A DNA stretch of 64,000 bases. Origin: Ctena decussata. Lineage: Eukaryota > Mollusca > Bivalvia > Lucinida > Lucinidae. The notes beneath the pieces were generated by a model. It saw only the letters and a program-made list of their open reading frames with translations. It ran no database searches and had not been told where the DNA came from. Each line of letters begins with the position of its first letter. Position 1 is the stretch's first letter. A program made the translations under genes and the position numbers. The stretch covers positions 77,832,667 to 77,896,666 of the forward strand of contig OZ022509.1 of assembly GCA_963989385.1 (NCBI GenBank), read 5' to 3'. This document shows positions 49,942 through 62,700 of this stretch, piece after piece.

Positions 49942-50740
49942 GATAACCAGGTCCAGGATAGCCATAAATTTGCAGACAGTCTGTAAATTTACAGTCTGTC
50001 TTTTATGTTACACATATTTTTGTCTGTAAATTTACAGACATGCATAAATCAGTTCTTAAAAATAAATCGTATAAAAAATCCGCAATCTCTCACTCACCTA
50101 CCCGTTTCCATCATATTATTGTTGACATTTTGCAGATGATTGCATACATTTGCAGATGATTGCATACATTTGCTTCTGTTCTTTCTTCTTTTATCATAAG
50201 AAAACTGAAATGTAATCTAGACCAGACATAGTTCTGAAATATAATATGGACCAGACATAGTTCTTCCCCTTTGACTGCAAAATCAGTCTAAGGGAATTAA
50301 TAATTATCAGTTTCGTACCAAACGCAATTCGTCCGATTGTTAGTGATACCCAATATGCAAAAGGCATATTTTAATGTCTGAGGTCAAAATGGCGAAACTT
50401 CATGCGACTGGCATCTTGAATAAGCCGTAGAATAATTTTTTGCACTATCTAACTCATTTAAAATAGACTCTGCTTGGACAGAACAACATAGAATACTGTG
50501 TTTAAAGAAACGCCTAAAGAAATTTTTAAGAGGTATTAGCAGGAGCAACATGATCATCATCTGCATTCATGCTTTTCATGTTTTTCCACTCAAAGTACAT
50601 ACAACATCACAGATATCGAAATGCGGTTTTAATGTTAAGCACCGTTTTCCACAATGCATATGCCCTAATCTATAAATTTAAAGACTGTCTGTAAATTTAC
50701 AGACTGTCTGTTAAGTTATGTCTATCCTAGACCTGATAAC
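49942..50740 (+). mobile_element. 0.8-kb element with TIR built of AGACAGTCTGTAAATTTAC repeats
   Basis: GATAACCAGGTCCAGGATAG, ATAAATTTGCAGACAGTCTG and TAAATTTACAG at the left are mirrored by CAGACTGTCTG, CTGTAAATTTACAGACTGTC and CTATCCTAGACCTGATAAC at the right. The interior is non-coding, with small tandem duplications at 50135-50170 and 50210-50265. Confidence 0.7.
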
Positions 50741-53160
50741 TGTTTGTGTAAAAAAAAACATTTTAGTTTTATTATTACTACAAAATCGAAGACTTGCTTT
50801 GAACTGTGAATTTATATGTGATATGCTACGCTATGTGTGTTAATCAACAGTTTGTCTCTGTAAACAGTAAGACTGCCATAATTTGAAATAGCCGCGCTTC
50901 GAGAAAGTGGAATGTGTTATGGTAAGGCACGACTTCAGTCAGCCTTTATATCACTGTGCATTATTCGGTCTTCTAGATGCATTTGTATTCCGTAGATTCT
51001 TTGTGGTAAATGGGTTGAAACACACATTTTGAACAAAACTATTGTAAGTTACACGTTGACTAAAAAATGACTAGTACACGAAACATAGTAAACAACAAAC
51101 CAAATAGTCAACACAAAACGTCATAAAAATATACACATAATCATGCTTATATACCTAAGCATTAGATGTTTTCCCGTGATTGATTATTTATTCAGACTTT
51201 TGTTTTGTTTGCACACGTTTCCTATGGTTAGGCGTTTATGCCCGGTTATGCATGTACTATGTATACTTTTGAGCTTGGCCATTTCTCTAAACCTACTCAT
51301 TAATTATAGAGGGGAGTCCTCGTGGTGATAATCACCTTTTCTCAGCTACCCTTAAAGTTTTGGACATTTTTCGATGCTCTATATCTATAAAAAGTCGTTG
51401 TTTCGTAAACATTTCTGGCAATTATTTCCTTAGTCCGCAAAGTGTTTCTCGCCATATGCCCATGTTACTCTTATCATCTGGCGACCCTATATTTGTGCGC
51501 CACAGAAAATAGTACATGCTGTTCTGAGACAGTCCATTTGACACACAGATTTTAACAAACATTGAATCAACGTCAATTCAACGTCATGACATTGAATCAA
51601 TGTTGATTCAATGTTTTGTTCAACGTTTTCTTCTTGCTGGACATATCATAAGTTCAGGCAGTGACTCATCTGTTCATATTTTCTCCGTAGTATGCATTGA
51701 TTTGCTGTTGCTCAAAACTATTGTAAATTACATGTATCTTACCATTATAAGCTCGAAAAGCTTGTGCATCAATGGAATGCACACAAATCGGAAACCAGAG
51801 TGATATTCTTGCACACAGTAAATACAACCACGACAAACGGGCTACGTGGGAAGAGCTTTTTGTAGCTCAGGGTACTTGTTAACTGTACCATACGGCTAGC
51901 TACGATGCTATGAGGGCCATATTCAGATAGACCAAGGTGTCCATTCTAATGATTAATTTGAAGGCAAATGCCCATTGTTAGTTACTTCGAAGTATTTATA
52001 ACTGAAGAATACTGGCATCGACTGATATTGTGAATGCATGCTGCATAAGGTGGAATACCTTAAATACAAAACAAAATCTTAAAAAAAAACTGCAGACTGC
52101 AAGTAATTTCAGCATACTTGGAAAATAGTTTGATACAATACACCCATTATTGGCATATCTATGTCACTGTTACCGAGTTTGACTTGAAAATGCGACGAAA
52201 TTGACAGAAAAATGGACTTTTGTGCAACACTATCATGCAGCCGTTGCCATGGTGTCTGGACGGCGATCAATTCAAATATACTTAGCAGCATGTTACATTT
52301 TTACGTAGCCAATTCATACATAATAAAACATAGAACTTCGAAACAACGTTATGACATAGCAGCGTCACTCTGGTTACAGGTACTTTGTTCCCTGTCCTAC
52401 AGTGTCCACTAAAATCCAAAGTTCCTGTATGTAACATTTCTATGACATCTTAACATCGGTTGGGGTATATTGTCACTAGTAAAACAGGTCTGAAATGACA
52501 AGACTGAATTTGATTAGATGTAATTTAGAAATGTACATAAATGTTTTTCAGATATAAATAAACAACACACATTGTATCTTTTACTGTGATAAAATTCATA
52601 CACTTGTTGTCAATATATATATAGTTTTCCTCGGATCAGTGATGTTTTGATATTCTTTTTTGTATTTGTTGTTACTTCCCTCTGGGGCACTTAACGCTGG
52701 ACCAACATCGATGCCGCGTCATAACGTCGCACCGACGTCGATTCCGCGCTGTTTAAAAGTTTTTGCCTCTTTGGGACAAAAATATATGTTCAATATATCC
52801 TAGCATTTTTATAGTTGATATCAAAAACTAGTGCAATAACCTTTAGAAATAAATAAAATGGTTGTGCAATAACCTTTAGAAATTAATGAAAATAACCATT
52901 TAACATGTTCATGTTTAATACTTTTCTGTATCTTACATATACATGTATATATTTTTTTTTTATTCAGGCGGGTCCTTTAACGATATTTTTTTCTGAAATT
53001 CATAGTTTTCGTTGACAGTTAAGCCGTTTTAATTGAAAGTAACAAAAACCGTATATTTAATTTGATTATTGTTTTCGCACTTTTTGTTTAGTTATAAAAA
53101 TTCTATCATTACACCTTCCGTCCATTATATCATTTTCTTGTTTCTTATATCCTTCTTACA
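50741..53160 (+). other. Gene-poor stretch with small repeats
   Basis: No exon-like frame seen. It contains GTTGATTCAA palindromes (51553-51640), a CGACGTCGAT relative (52690-52750) and a tandem duplication of GTGCAATAACCTTTAGAAAT (about 52830-52890). Confidence 0.5.
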
Positions 53161-53162
53161 TT

Positions 53163-54733
53163 AAACCGGTGTACGCATTACACCACTACATCGGTACATC
53201 TTATCATTTGCATTAACGTTATACTTTTTCACAGCAATATTTTCCAGGGCATATACACCTTTCCTATAAATCGATTTAGTCGCGCACGAGTTATCTACCC
53301 AAGTAGACTGTGACGTCATCTATAGGATATCCCATATAATTCAATACAACTGCAAGCACACATAACATGCATAAAGCAGACGTTTAGTAAATGTAAACTG
53401 CAAAAAAAAATCATTGAAAGACCAAATTAAAGTGTAATTGCCCCGTTTTCATGTAACATTTTTATTAATATATGTTTTTATTTATTTATCTTTTTATTTT
53501 AATATCATAATGAGAATCCCGACAAGTCGCTTTTGATTTTTATGACCCCTTTCATCGACGCCGTGTTTTAACATCCCGGCAATACATTCACGTTTGTTCA
53601 ATATAAAACTGAAGCTACATTTCGTATAAATAAGTTTCGTAAATCTGAAAAGTTATTTCCATTTTTCCGACATTCAGATAGTAACTACGTATTATTACCG
53701 GACCACGTACCGGACAGATTATAGCGCTGATATTTATAGTTTCTTGATCTAAAAACATCAGCATCCAGACAGTTTTCCGTAATTTTTAACCCAAGGTTGA
53801 ATTTATATTATTCTTTTTCCATCTCTTACTTATCTTCGGTATTATTTATTTGATCGTTTCCATTTCACGGTAGGTGTACTTAAAGCTGCCTTCGGAACAC
53901 GTGTCCAGGTAATGCACAATCATGGGTGTTTGTTTATTGCGGAAACGCGCGCAATTCGGGGATTACACAAACGAATTCCGTGTCAGCACACTTTGTTGTC
54001 ATTTTTAGCGTGTGTCTGCTTTATAATCAGCTAATCGTTCGTTTTGTATCTTTTGTAATATCGGTCTGAACATCTTCCGTTATTTTCTTTCTTTTCCTTC
54101 TGTTTTGGAAGCTGTACTGGTGATACATACTCTTTCGATAACGGTAATTTTCGCCCGAAATTTTAGTGGGAAATCTTTTAGTTTTGCGTCAAATTCCCAA
54201 AAGCTATAAGTTATAAAGCTTATTTTCCGACAAAGTAAGAGCTAAATATAGTTGGAACAAAATAGTTGTCTTAATCTTAACCGTTGAATGTTAGCTTTGA
54301 ATATACGGAAAACCGGCATTTATTTGGTTACACAATGAAAAACAATATCCTATCCTATAGATGACGTCATAGGTGTTGCAAGGGACAAAACTCGAACAGA
54401 CTCTGAATTATAGGAAAGGTGTATACCAGAGCTCCAAATAAGAAGGAACAACAAAGATAACTCAGAGATAATGTTATATCTTATTTATAAATGAAAACAT
54501 ACGTAATTACAACTAATTCCTCATTAGAACCGTCATGGCGAAACGGCTGAAATGAAGGGCCACAACACGTGTATTCTTTTTTATGGAAAAGTAAGGAAAT
54601 CATCCCTAAATTATCCTTGTTACCCCTTCTTATAGAGCTCTGATATATGCACCGAACAAAATTGCTGTGAAAAGTATAACGTAAATGATAAAATACGCCG
54701 ATGTAGTGGTGTAATGCGCACATCGGTAGAAGC
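53163..54733 (+). mobile_element. 1.57-kb foldback element with nested insertion
   Basis: GTGTACGCATTACACCACTA, CATCGGTACATCTTATCATT and ACACCTTTCCTATAA on the left correspond to the reverse of TTATAGGAAAGGTGTATACC...AAATGATAAAATACGCCGAT and TAGTGGTGTAATGCGCACAT on the right. The right arm is interrupted at 54432-54655 by a CCGTCTC-family copy. Confidence 0.7.
54432..54655 (+). mobile_element. CCGTCTC hairpin family, copy f (nested)
   Basis: The centre CTCATTAGAACCGTCATGGC/CGAAACGGCTGAAATGA and AATAAGAAGGAAC/GTTACCCCTTCTTAT ends are flanked by AGAGCTC on both sides, a possible 7-bp target duplication. Confidence 0.6.
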
Positions 54734-54735
54734 CC

Positions 54736-55245
54736 AAGTATAAAATATAGCTTTTTGCATGCGCTGGAAATGGTCGTTTTAAACTTTTGGAAATGGCAGT
54801 GATATTCAATTATTCAACTATAAGACGAGAGTTTATTCTTCAAGAACTAACGCAAATAACTTTATCAGTTTTGTGTAAATCAGCTATAAAATGTTTTTTT
54901 TCTCTTTCAAATGAATCCCAATGATTGAGACCGTCTTGCAAGACGGATCTTGATCTTTGAGGTTGTTTTGAAGAGAGAAATGAAAACTCCATTTTATAAC
55001 TGAATAAAATCAGTAGCTAAAGGCATTTCCATGGGGTTCAAGTGACAAGTCAAACAAAAAGTGTTATTTATCAGTGTTTTAGAGTGTATATAGAACAGAA
55101 ATGATTTGCCATTTTATCAGTATATCTGTTTAATGTAGTGATCGAAAAATTTATGCTCCCGCTCTCTCTCTTTCTCCATTACTGAAATGGAAAACACATC
55201 GAACACAACTCTGGCAAAGGGCAGTGGAAATTGCGTGAAAAAAAA

Positions 55246-55288
<43 letters not shown>

Positions 55289-56500
55289 TTAGGTCGTCAC
55301 TTTTTAGAATTTTTTTTTGTATTCATTTTTGACACCATGAAAAAACAAAATGCTGTAAAAATTCAGGATAAAGAGAACTGACAATTTCATTGGGTTTTAT
55401 GCTATGAGTAATAAAAAAAAAGTAAAAAAGGAAAACAACAGGGACAATTTTACGGGATTTTCACCACTTACCGGTGGCGTGTGTTTGTCAAAAGGTGTGA
55501 CTATTTTAAGACCCATAACACAGTATCCGAACTCACTGTATCATCTCTTCCGGTTTTCATGGCGTTGAATCGAGAGTTCAAAATTCGCTTATAACCTGTA
55601 GTCGGAAATAATTATGTTTTGAGATTTTATCCGGAATCTGCTGCGTCATTTATAGTTATTCAGCTTCGAAAATGTAAGGAGGTAAGTTTAATATAATTTA
55701 CTCTTCGGTCTTTTACTTGATTGCCCTGTGCAATGTCGTGTATGGGTGGATAGTAATGTGTACAGTATTCAAAACGCCCTTGGCATTATTCTAAAACCAT
55801 TTTGAGCCTTTCCTTACATGTATGGAAGGCGTTATCAATCTACAGTTTGTTAGTTTTGATTGTAGGATGATAGCTAGGCTTTGCACGACACAAACTCGTG
55901 TAAAATTAGCTGTTCGGAATAAAATTTGTGTGACGGCCATGAGGTTTTCATTTTACAGGGCAATAAAGTACACGTTTAAGATGAATGTGCACACTTTTAG
56001 GTGAAGCAACGTCGCCATTTTTTCAATGTGCTTCTCTTCTAAATAGCGTCTACTCAAAGAAAAGAAATTATTTCCACAGGAGCAAATTCGTCAGGAGTAG
56101 AATTAAAATCTAAAAAAGTTCCTTCAAGAGCAGAGAATACATACAGAAGTAGGAACATGGGCCAGACTACGTAGTTTCGGCTAATAAAGCCTCGTCAGTG
56201 ACCCTGACAATATCTGGTGACGAAACCAGAAAAAAGCATACTGTAATTTCTTAATTTCAATTGGGCAGTCGATTCAAAGACTGATTAATTTCAAAAGGAT
56301 CCAAATAGTATACAAGACGATGATCTAGAATAATAGTCTAAATCGATCTCAAATTTTAGATTTCTCAGAATCTATCCTCTGATCTCAAAGGATGTGGACC
56401 ATTTTAGAAAAACAAACAAACAAAAACAAAAAAAAACACACACACAAAAAAAAAAAAACAACAACCAACAGTGGAGGTGAATATCCTTGACATCTGTTTT
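54736..56500 (+). other. Intergenic stretch, no gene recognised
   Basis: Contains GACCGTCTTGCAAGACGGATC in two overlapping parts at 54930-54950, a poly-A run and A-rich low-complexity DNA. No exon-like frame was found on either strand. Confidence 0.45.
55247..55286 (+). repeat. Poly-A run
   Basis: About 39 consecutive A residues, preceded by AAAAAAAAGC. Confidence 0.9.
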
Positions 56501-56512
56501 TTTGTTTGTTTG

Positions 56513-56518
56513 TTTATT
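56513..56518 (-). terminator. Candidate polyadenylation signal for gene 2 short form
   Basis: AATAAA on the minus strand, 144 bases after the TAA of the Cys-rich exon. It lies in a (CAAA)n-like low-complexity tract, so it could be chance. Confidence 0.3.
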
Positions 56519-56661
56519 AAAAACGTTTAGGAAACAAGACTTGTTGAATGAGCTGTTGACAAGCATCCTTAATACCCTAATCTATGTATACATGTACCAA
56601 TGAAATTATATCCTATTCTCTGAGTCTTTACTATGAGCATGTTGTCAGAGAAGCCTGCATA

Positions 56662-56775
56662 TTAACTGACAGTAAATATTTCTGTCTCTGACGTCAAGCA
56701 GTTGGTACACAACTTGTTGTCATGGTAACATAAACATTGCCCAGCAACAGAGAAATAATCGTCCAATGGCTTCAC
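56662..56775 (-). CDS. Gene 2, fifth visible exon: Cys-rich end with in-frame stop
   Basis: Strong acceptor TGACTCTTTTCCTTCCAG, phase 0. VKPLDDYFSVAGQCLCYHDN, then KLCTNCLTSETEIFTVS and TAA. The C-x-C...C-x-x-C cluster fits the membrane-proximal end of an IL-17R ectodomain. Either the exon ends at a weak donor (GTCAGT at 56670-56665) and continues to unseen membrane exons, or the protein ends here. Confidence 0.6.
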   Translation of the reverse strand: MKPLDDYFSVAGQCLCYHDNKLCTNCLTSETEIFTVS

Positions 56776-59700
56776 CTGGAAGGAAAAGAGTCAACACACA
56801 TATTATAAGTGACGTCATGGAAACCTTTGCTTCGGGAATACGGGAATATTCAAAACTGCCCACACCATGAACTACACTGTAAAAAAGCCGTTGGATGTAC
56901 GGTAGAATACCTGTCAACCAGCTGCTAGACCTTTTCCCGTTTTTTTTACGGGCGCAAGTCAGCATGGACAGGAATCATCACGCAGAGTAGAGTATAATAA
57001 GACAGGTATTGCTTTGGTCATGCAGCTCTTTTAAAACACTATAAAAGTATTTTCGAGTGCGGTCAGTTTACATAACTCAACCATATCGTGATTTCAAAAA
57101 ATGTTCTACAGGCAGACGCCCGTAAAAATAACTGGAAATGGACTGACAGCTGGTTGTCAGGTATTCTATAGTAAAATCTATGAATTTGTTTACAGAGTAC
57201 CTGCGCACATACGGAGTCGGGTCATTGCATGTCACTTAGAAACAACTGAGCCTTGAATTTTATTTGCGAACTGCGAATGCGCTGGCCAGATGCTCATAGG
57301 GCGCGTTTACACGGCCAAAGTTTCTATGACAAAGTAGGTTTGTCACAGAAAAATTTGCTCGTGTAAATGCCAAAATATGACAATGTTTCTTTGACAAATA
57401 TACATATATGGTAAAGTTACTTCGATAAATTAAATTTGTCCGTGTAAACGGAGAACTTTGCTAAAGATTATGTAACAAAGAACATTGCTACAAGCGTGAT
57501 AAAATGTAACAAAGATTTTGTTTCGTCGCTGCAGGTAACTTTGACGAATAATATTTGGTCGTGTGAGCACTGCAGCAAATATTTCATTGCCAAAGTTTAT
57601 GTGACAAAGATTCTATGGCACATTTTCTTTAACAAATACTTTGCTCCGTGTAAACGCCAAATGTTTGACATACATACTTTCTCTGTTAAAATTTCTGTGA
57701 CATAGAAACTTTGCTCGTGTAAACGCGCCCTTACAAGGCAAATTGTATACTTGCCAGTAGCCTGGTTCAAGTAGCCTCCTATTGTTGCCTTTTTGTACAA
57801 TATTAATCCGGGGATGAAGACACGAGCCGTAGGAGTGTTTCGAGGTTGTTGCCTTTACCATTCGATGTATAAAGGAAAAACTTAAATGCAGCCTTGAGCC
57901 CTTGTTCAGTTTTGGTTGGAACCTTAGATTTTTATGAGCCGTTGCACAACCTGTTTGTATGAAGCAGTAAGAAAAATACCTCGGAACTGTCATCAACAAG
58001 TCTACAAACCAAGAGCTCTGATTTGCAATGATTCAAACCAACAATAGACTGGCTCCCGTCGTATGCTTTTTTCTGGAACTTCAGGCTCAGCACATACGAC
58101 TACAAACGTTATTAGGAAACACAAAATTTGCGACAATATTAAAACCTATGTCGCCCTCTTGTAGACTGACTAAATGCTTTCGATTTTACTCATTTTGACA
58201 AGTAATTTGTCGCCAAAATATTTAGCTACTTGTTCTGCCACTCATGTTGTTATATGATTTATGACCAGAGTAATAAAGAATTTTAATTTTAATTTTATTA
58301 TCTAAAATTTCTTATTTACCGTAAAAATTTTAAATATTGGAACAGAAAGGTCTGAGCCAACATTGCTGACCTAGTTCAGACCGCTAATAAGGAGCAGTCT
58401 GAACAAGATTCACAGTGTGTGCCATTCCATCTACATCTTTTAGACGCAAAAACCAAACTTTTCTTTTTTTGGACAGTCGCGGTAATTATTTAAGGTGTCT
58501 CAATTTTTAGAGTTTAAATGGTATTCTGAATTTCTTACTTACGGACACTCTGTAATGGCCTGGCCTGACATCAGGAAACACATGCCAAAACTGAAATAAA
58601 CAGTCAAAAATGCTAATGCTGGGTATACCAGTTCGTGTTAAGGTTATGCTAATGCTGGGGTTACCAGTTAAGGTTAAGGTTATGCTAATGCTGTGGTTAC
58701 CAGTTAGGGTCAGGGTTATACTAATGCTGGGGTTACCAGTTAGCAACTATATTACAAAGCATCCTGTGAAATAGCCTGAAATATTCCAGAATTGTCAGTG
58801 TTTAAATGACTTCCGAGATCAGACTTATGTGTTTGGTAGTTTGACCACTTTAATTGTTAAGTTGTATGGGTGCACTTCCATGGTTTTTCCTTCATTTTAC
58901 ACAGGCGAACAACTTTTGTGGCATTTGTTTGATTTCATTGACAACAAAGCGCTTCTCAGAGAGGGTTTACTTTTAAAGGAAAGAATTTGCTCATACAGAA
59001 GCAAATTGTTTCCTTTGAAAGTTTACCCACAATTAAGAAAACAGACGAAAATAAACATGGCAAAGGTGATTCTCCTAAAAAGTATACCCCTTTACCTCAA
59101 ATAAAGTTCCGAAATTGAAACAAAATGGAGATTTTTTGTTGTTGAAAGTATCCATGTACATACGGAATATTTGCCTTTTTGAAATTGCGGCGCCTTTGGT
59201 AGGAGATTTTGCAGCCAAAAAAGTAACTGAAAACACGAAGTATTACTTACGTCGGTCGTGACGTCAATCTGAATCTGAATGTAATCCTCTTCCGGTACAA
59301 GCGCCACCTGGAAACGCCGGAAATTGTAAATAACTGGTGGTCTGCTGAAGACGACTTCCAATGACTGTCCGGTTCCATTCTCATAGGGGCTCACCATATA
59401 ATGAATGGTAGCAATCCAGTCAGCTGGTGCGGAGTGCCATCCAGCAGGTCCTGTACATGTAAAATATTTAAGGTTTTGGGGTATTCTTCCAAGTTTTCAC
59501 CCATTGTTTCAAAAAGAGTAACAACGTTCCAGGCTTCCTGATTGTTTTTGTGCTTCTCTGGAGGACGAAATCCTTCTAAAAGAGGGACAAGGCTTAGAAG
59601 TACTCCTTTCGGAGCAAATTCTTTCCTTCAAGAGTTGACCCCATTGGGACGAGAGATGAAAATGACAGAGTTTCTTCCCTTATACGGATACACCTCCAAC

Positions 59701-62700
59701 GACCAACGCTTTAATGAAAAATTAGCACCGTTTCTCATCGCGTACAAAACATAAAAGAAATAACTGGCTCTCTAAACAGCTTATTCTTTCTTTTATATGC
59801 AGTCTCCATTTCATCTACCGGGAAAACAACTACTACCTACCATATAGTTTTAGTTTTCCCTTGTTAATTAAGAATTGAAATTTGATTTTTCAGAATTCAT
59901 CGTGTGATGGAACCGGTGGGCGGAGCTAAAATTCCATAGGGCGCGAAGCGACGACCACTGGCTTCTTCACACGATGAACACTGAAAAATTAAATTTTTAT
60001 TCTTATATTTACACTTTATTTTTAGACCCATCCAGTGTTGTTTTCGTGGTAATTTAATGTAGAATATGCAAAATATGCGTCGAAGAAAACACAGAAACGA
60101 CGTATTCGGCTATTACGTTAAACAGCCGTCGCCATAACGTGGCGTCAGTCGAACGTTACGTGGACCAATCAAGACGTTTGTTTACCTTAGACGTCTTTTG
60201 ACAACAACGTCACATGATCAACTGTCGTTCATTGGTATTTTAGGTTGCATTCCACCATAAATTTTCCATAGACGACAATGTTAACATCTGGTCATTTTAT
60301 TACAAAACTGTACATACAAGGTTTTCCAAACCTGTCTTGCTTTAAAGTGTCACCCTAGCCTATCAATTTGAGATGAAAACATCCACTGCCTTCCCATCTC
60401 AGTGAGCCGCTAAGCTAGGCTGAGTATGGCAACCACCGATTCGTACCAAAAAAAAAGAGCATACTTTTTTCCTAGGGGATCAGTTACCAAAATCAACCCC
60501 ATCTCCTTCTGGTAAAATATTTCTCAATTAAATATGCCTTTTTATACGCCCGTCGAAGACGGGTCGTATTATGTCGTGGCCTCCGTCCGTCCGTCCTTCC
60601 GTCTGTCTGTCTGTCCGTCTGTCCGTCCGTCCGTCCGTAAACTTTTCGTGTCCGCTCCATATCTCCTCAACCCCTTAAAGGATTTTTTTGAAACTTGGGT
60701 CAAATGTTTGCCTTAACGAGACGATGTGCAGAACACATATTTCAATGATGTCCGACAAAGGTCAAGGTCACACTTAGAAGTCAAAGGTCAAAAGGTAACA
60801 TTTCGTGTCCGCTCCATATCTAGAAAACGGTATAAGATTTCATCATGAAAGTTTGTACAAATATAAAGCACCATCAGACGATGTGCAGAGAAAAAGAACC
60901 ATTACCCTACTTTCAGTTTTGACGGAATTATTTCCCTTTGTATTTTTCGAAGGTAATTTCATATAATCTTCGTGTCCGCTCCATATCTCGAAAACCGTTT
61001 AAGATTTCTTCATGAAAGTTTGTACAAATATAAAGCACTATGAGACGATGTGCAGAGAAAAAGAACCATTACCCTACTTTTATTTTTTACAGAACTATTT
61101 CCCTTTGTATTTTTCAAAGGTAATTTCATAATAAGTTTCGTGTCCGCTCCATATCTTGAAAACCGTTTAAGATTTCTTCATGAAAGTTTGTACAAATATA
61201 AAGCACCATCAGACGATGTGCAGAGAAAAAGAACCATTACCCTACTTTCAGTTTTGACGGAATCATTTCCCTTTGTTTTTTTCGAAGGTAATTTCATATA
61301 ATCTTTGTGTCCGCTCCATATCTCGAAAAGCATCTAAGATTTCTTCATGAAGGTTTGTACAAATATAAAGCACCATCAGACAATGTGCAGAAAAAAAGAA
61401 CCATTACCGTACTTTCAGTTTTGACGGAATTATTCCCCTTTGTATTTTTCTTATAGTATTTTCATATAAGCTTCATGTCCGCTCCATATCTCGGAAACTG
61501 TTTAAGATTTCTTCATGAAAGTTTGTATACATATAAAGCACCATCGAACGATGTGCAGAGAAAAAGAAACATAACCTTACTTTCATTTTTAATAAAATTA
61601 AGCCCCTTTGTGTTTCTAGTATTGTAATTTTGTATTAAATTTGTGTCCACTCCATATCTCATTATCCCTTTGAAAGATATTTTTGAAACTTGAGTCAAAT
61701 GTTCACCGTCTAGAGGCATCGTGCAGAACTTGTATTCCAACAATGTTCGACAAAGGTCAAGGTCACACTTAGAGGTCAAATTTCAAAAGGTAACATTATT
61801 TTTCCTCTCCATATCTCGAAAACCGTATAAGATTTCTTCATAAAAGTTTAAACAAATATGAAGCATTATCAGACAATGTGCAGAGAAAAAGGACCACAAC
61901 CCTACTTCCAGTTTTGATGGAATTATATCATTTGTATTTTTCATATAGTAATTTCATATTAGCTTTGTGTCTGCTCCATATCTTGAAAACTGTTTAAGAT
62001 TTTTTCACGAAAGTTTGTACAAATATCAGACAATATGAAGAGAAAAAGAACCATAACCGAACTTCCATTTATGATGGAATTATGCCCCTTTCTAATTTTT
62101 GTCTAGGAATTTCATATTAGCTTTGTTTGTTTTGTAGTTTTATATCTGCCTTATTATTGAAGATTTAAGCTACTGACAAAGTTCTGTCATCTCTTGTTTT
62201 CTTTCCAACTTTAAGCCCCAACGGGCGTATATTGCCCCGCTCAGCGGAGCTCTTGTTGTAACTATCATTAGTTGGTCTTTTTTTATACTGCAAGAAATCT
62301 AACATGCATGATTGACAGATGACGTCATCTCTCGTACAATGTAAACCTAATGCTCTCCCCGAAATAGGCGGGGCAAGTCCTCATGAATATTTAGTGGACT
62401 GTACCCATGAAGCCAGTTGCTTTATACGCTTTACCTATGGGAAGTCCGTGGCAAGTGTAAATATTTTGCAAATAAAGTCACAAGTATACAATGAAATGAT
62501 GAAATAACATCATAATAAGAACATGTTGTTGTTTCCATTCTCATAACGATGTGTTCCCCAGGAGGCTCGGCGGAACGTTCAAGCACCTACAAATTTAAAT
62601 GCATTTGATTTTAAAAATTCACATGTAACTGACAGAAATCTCGTAATTTTCTTGGAGTAAAGCAAGAATCTGTAATAATAACACAAAGTAGGGCTCCCAC

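Noticed and set aside
56372..56566. Hydrophobic minus-strand frame as the missing receptor membrane segment
   Set aside because: It is a reading of CAAA/AAAC low-complexity DNA with no convincing splice sites.
58507..58746. 79-codon minus-strand repeat protein
   Set aside because: Most of it translates the minisatellite; only the 48-nt exon inside is supported, and that by splice sites and phase.
60540..62252. CRISPR-like array
   Set aside because: Units are contiguous ~168-bp tandem repeats without spacers in animal DNA between inverted ends.
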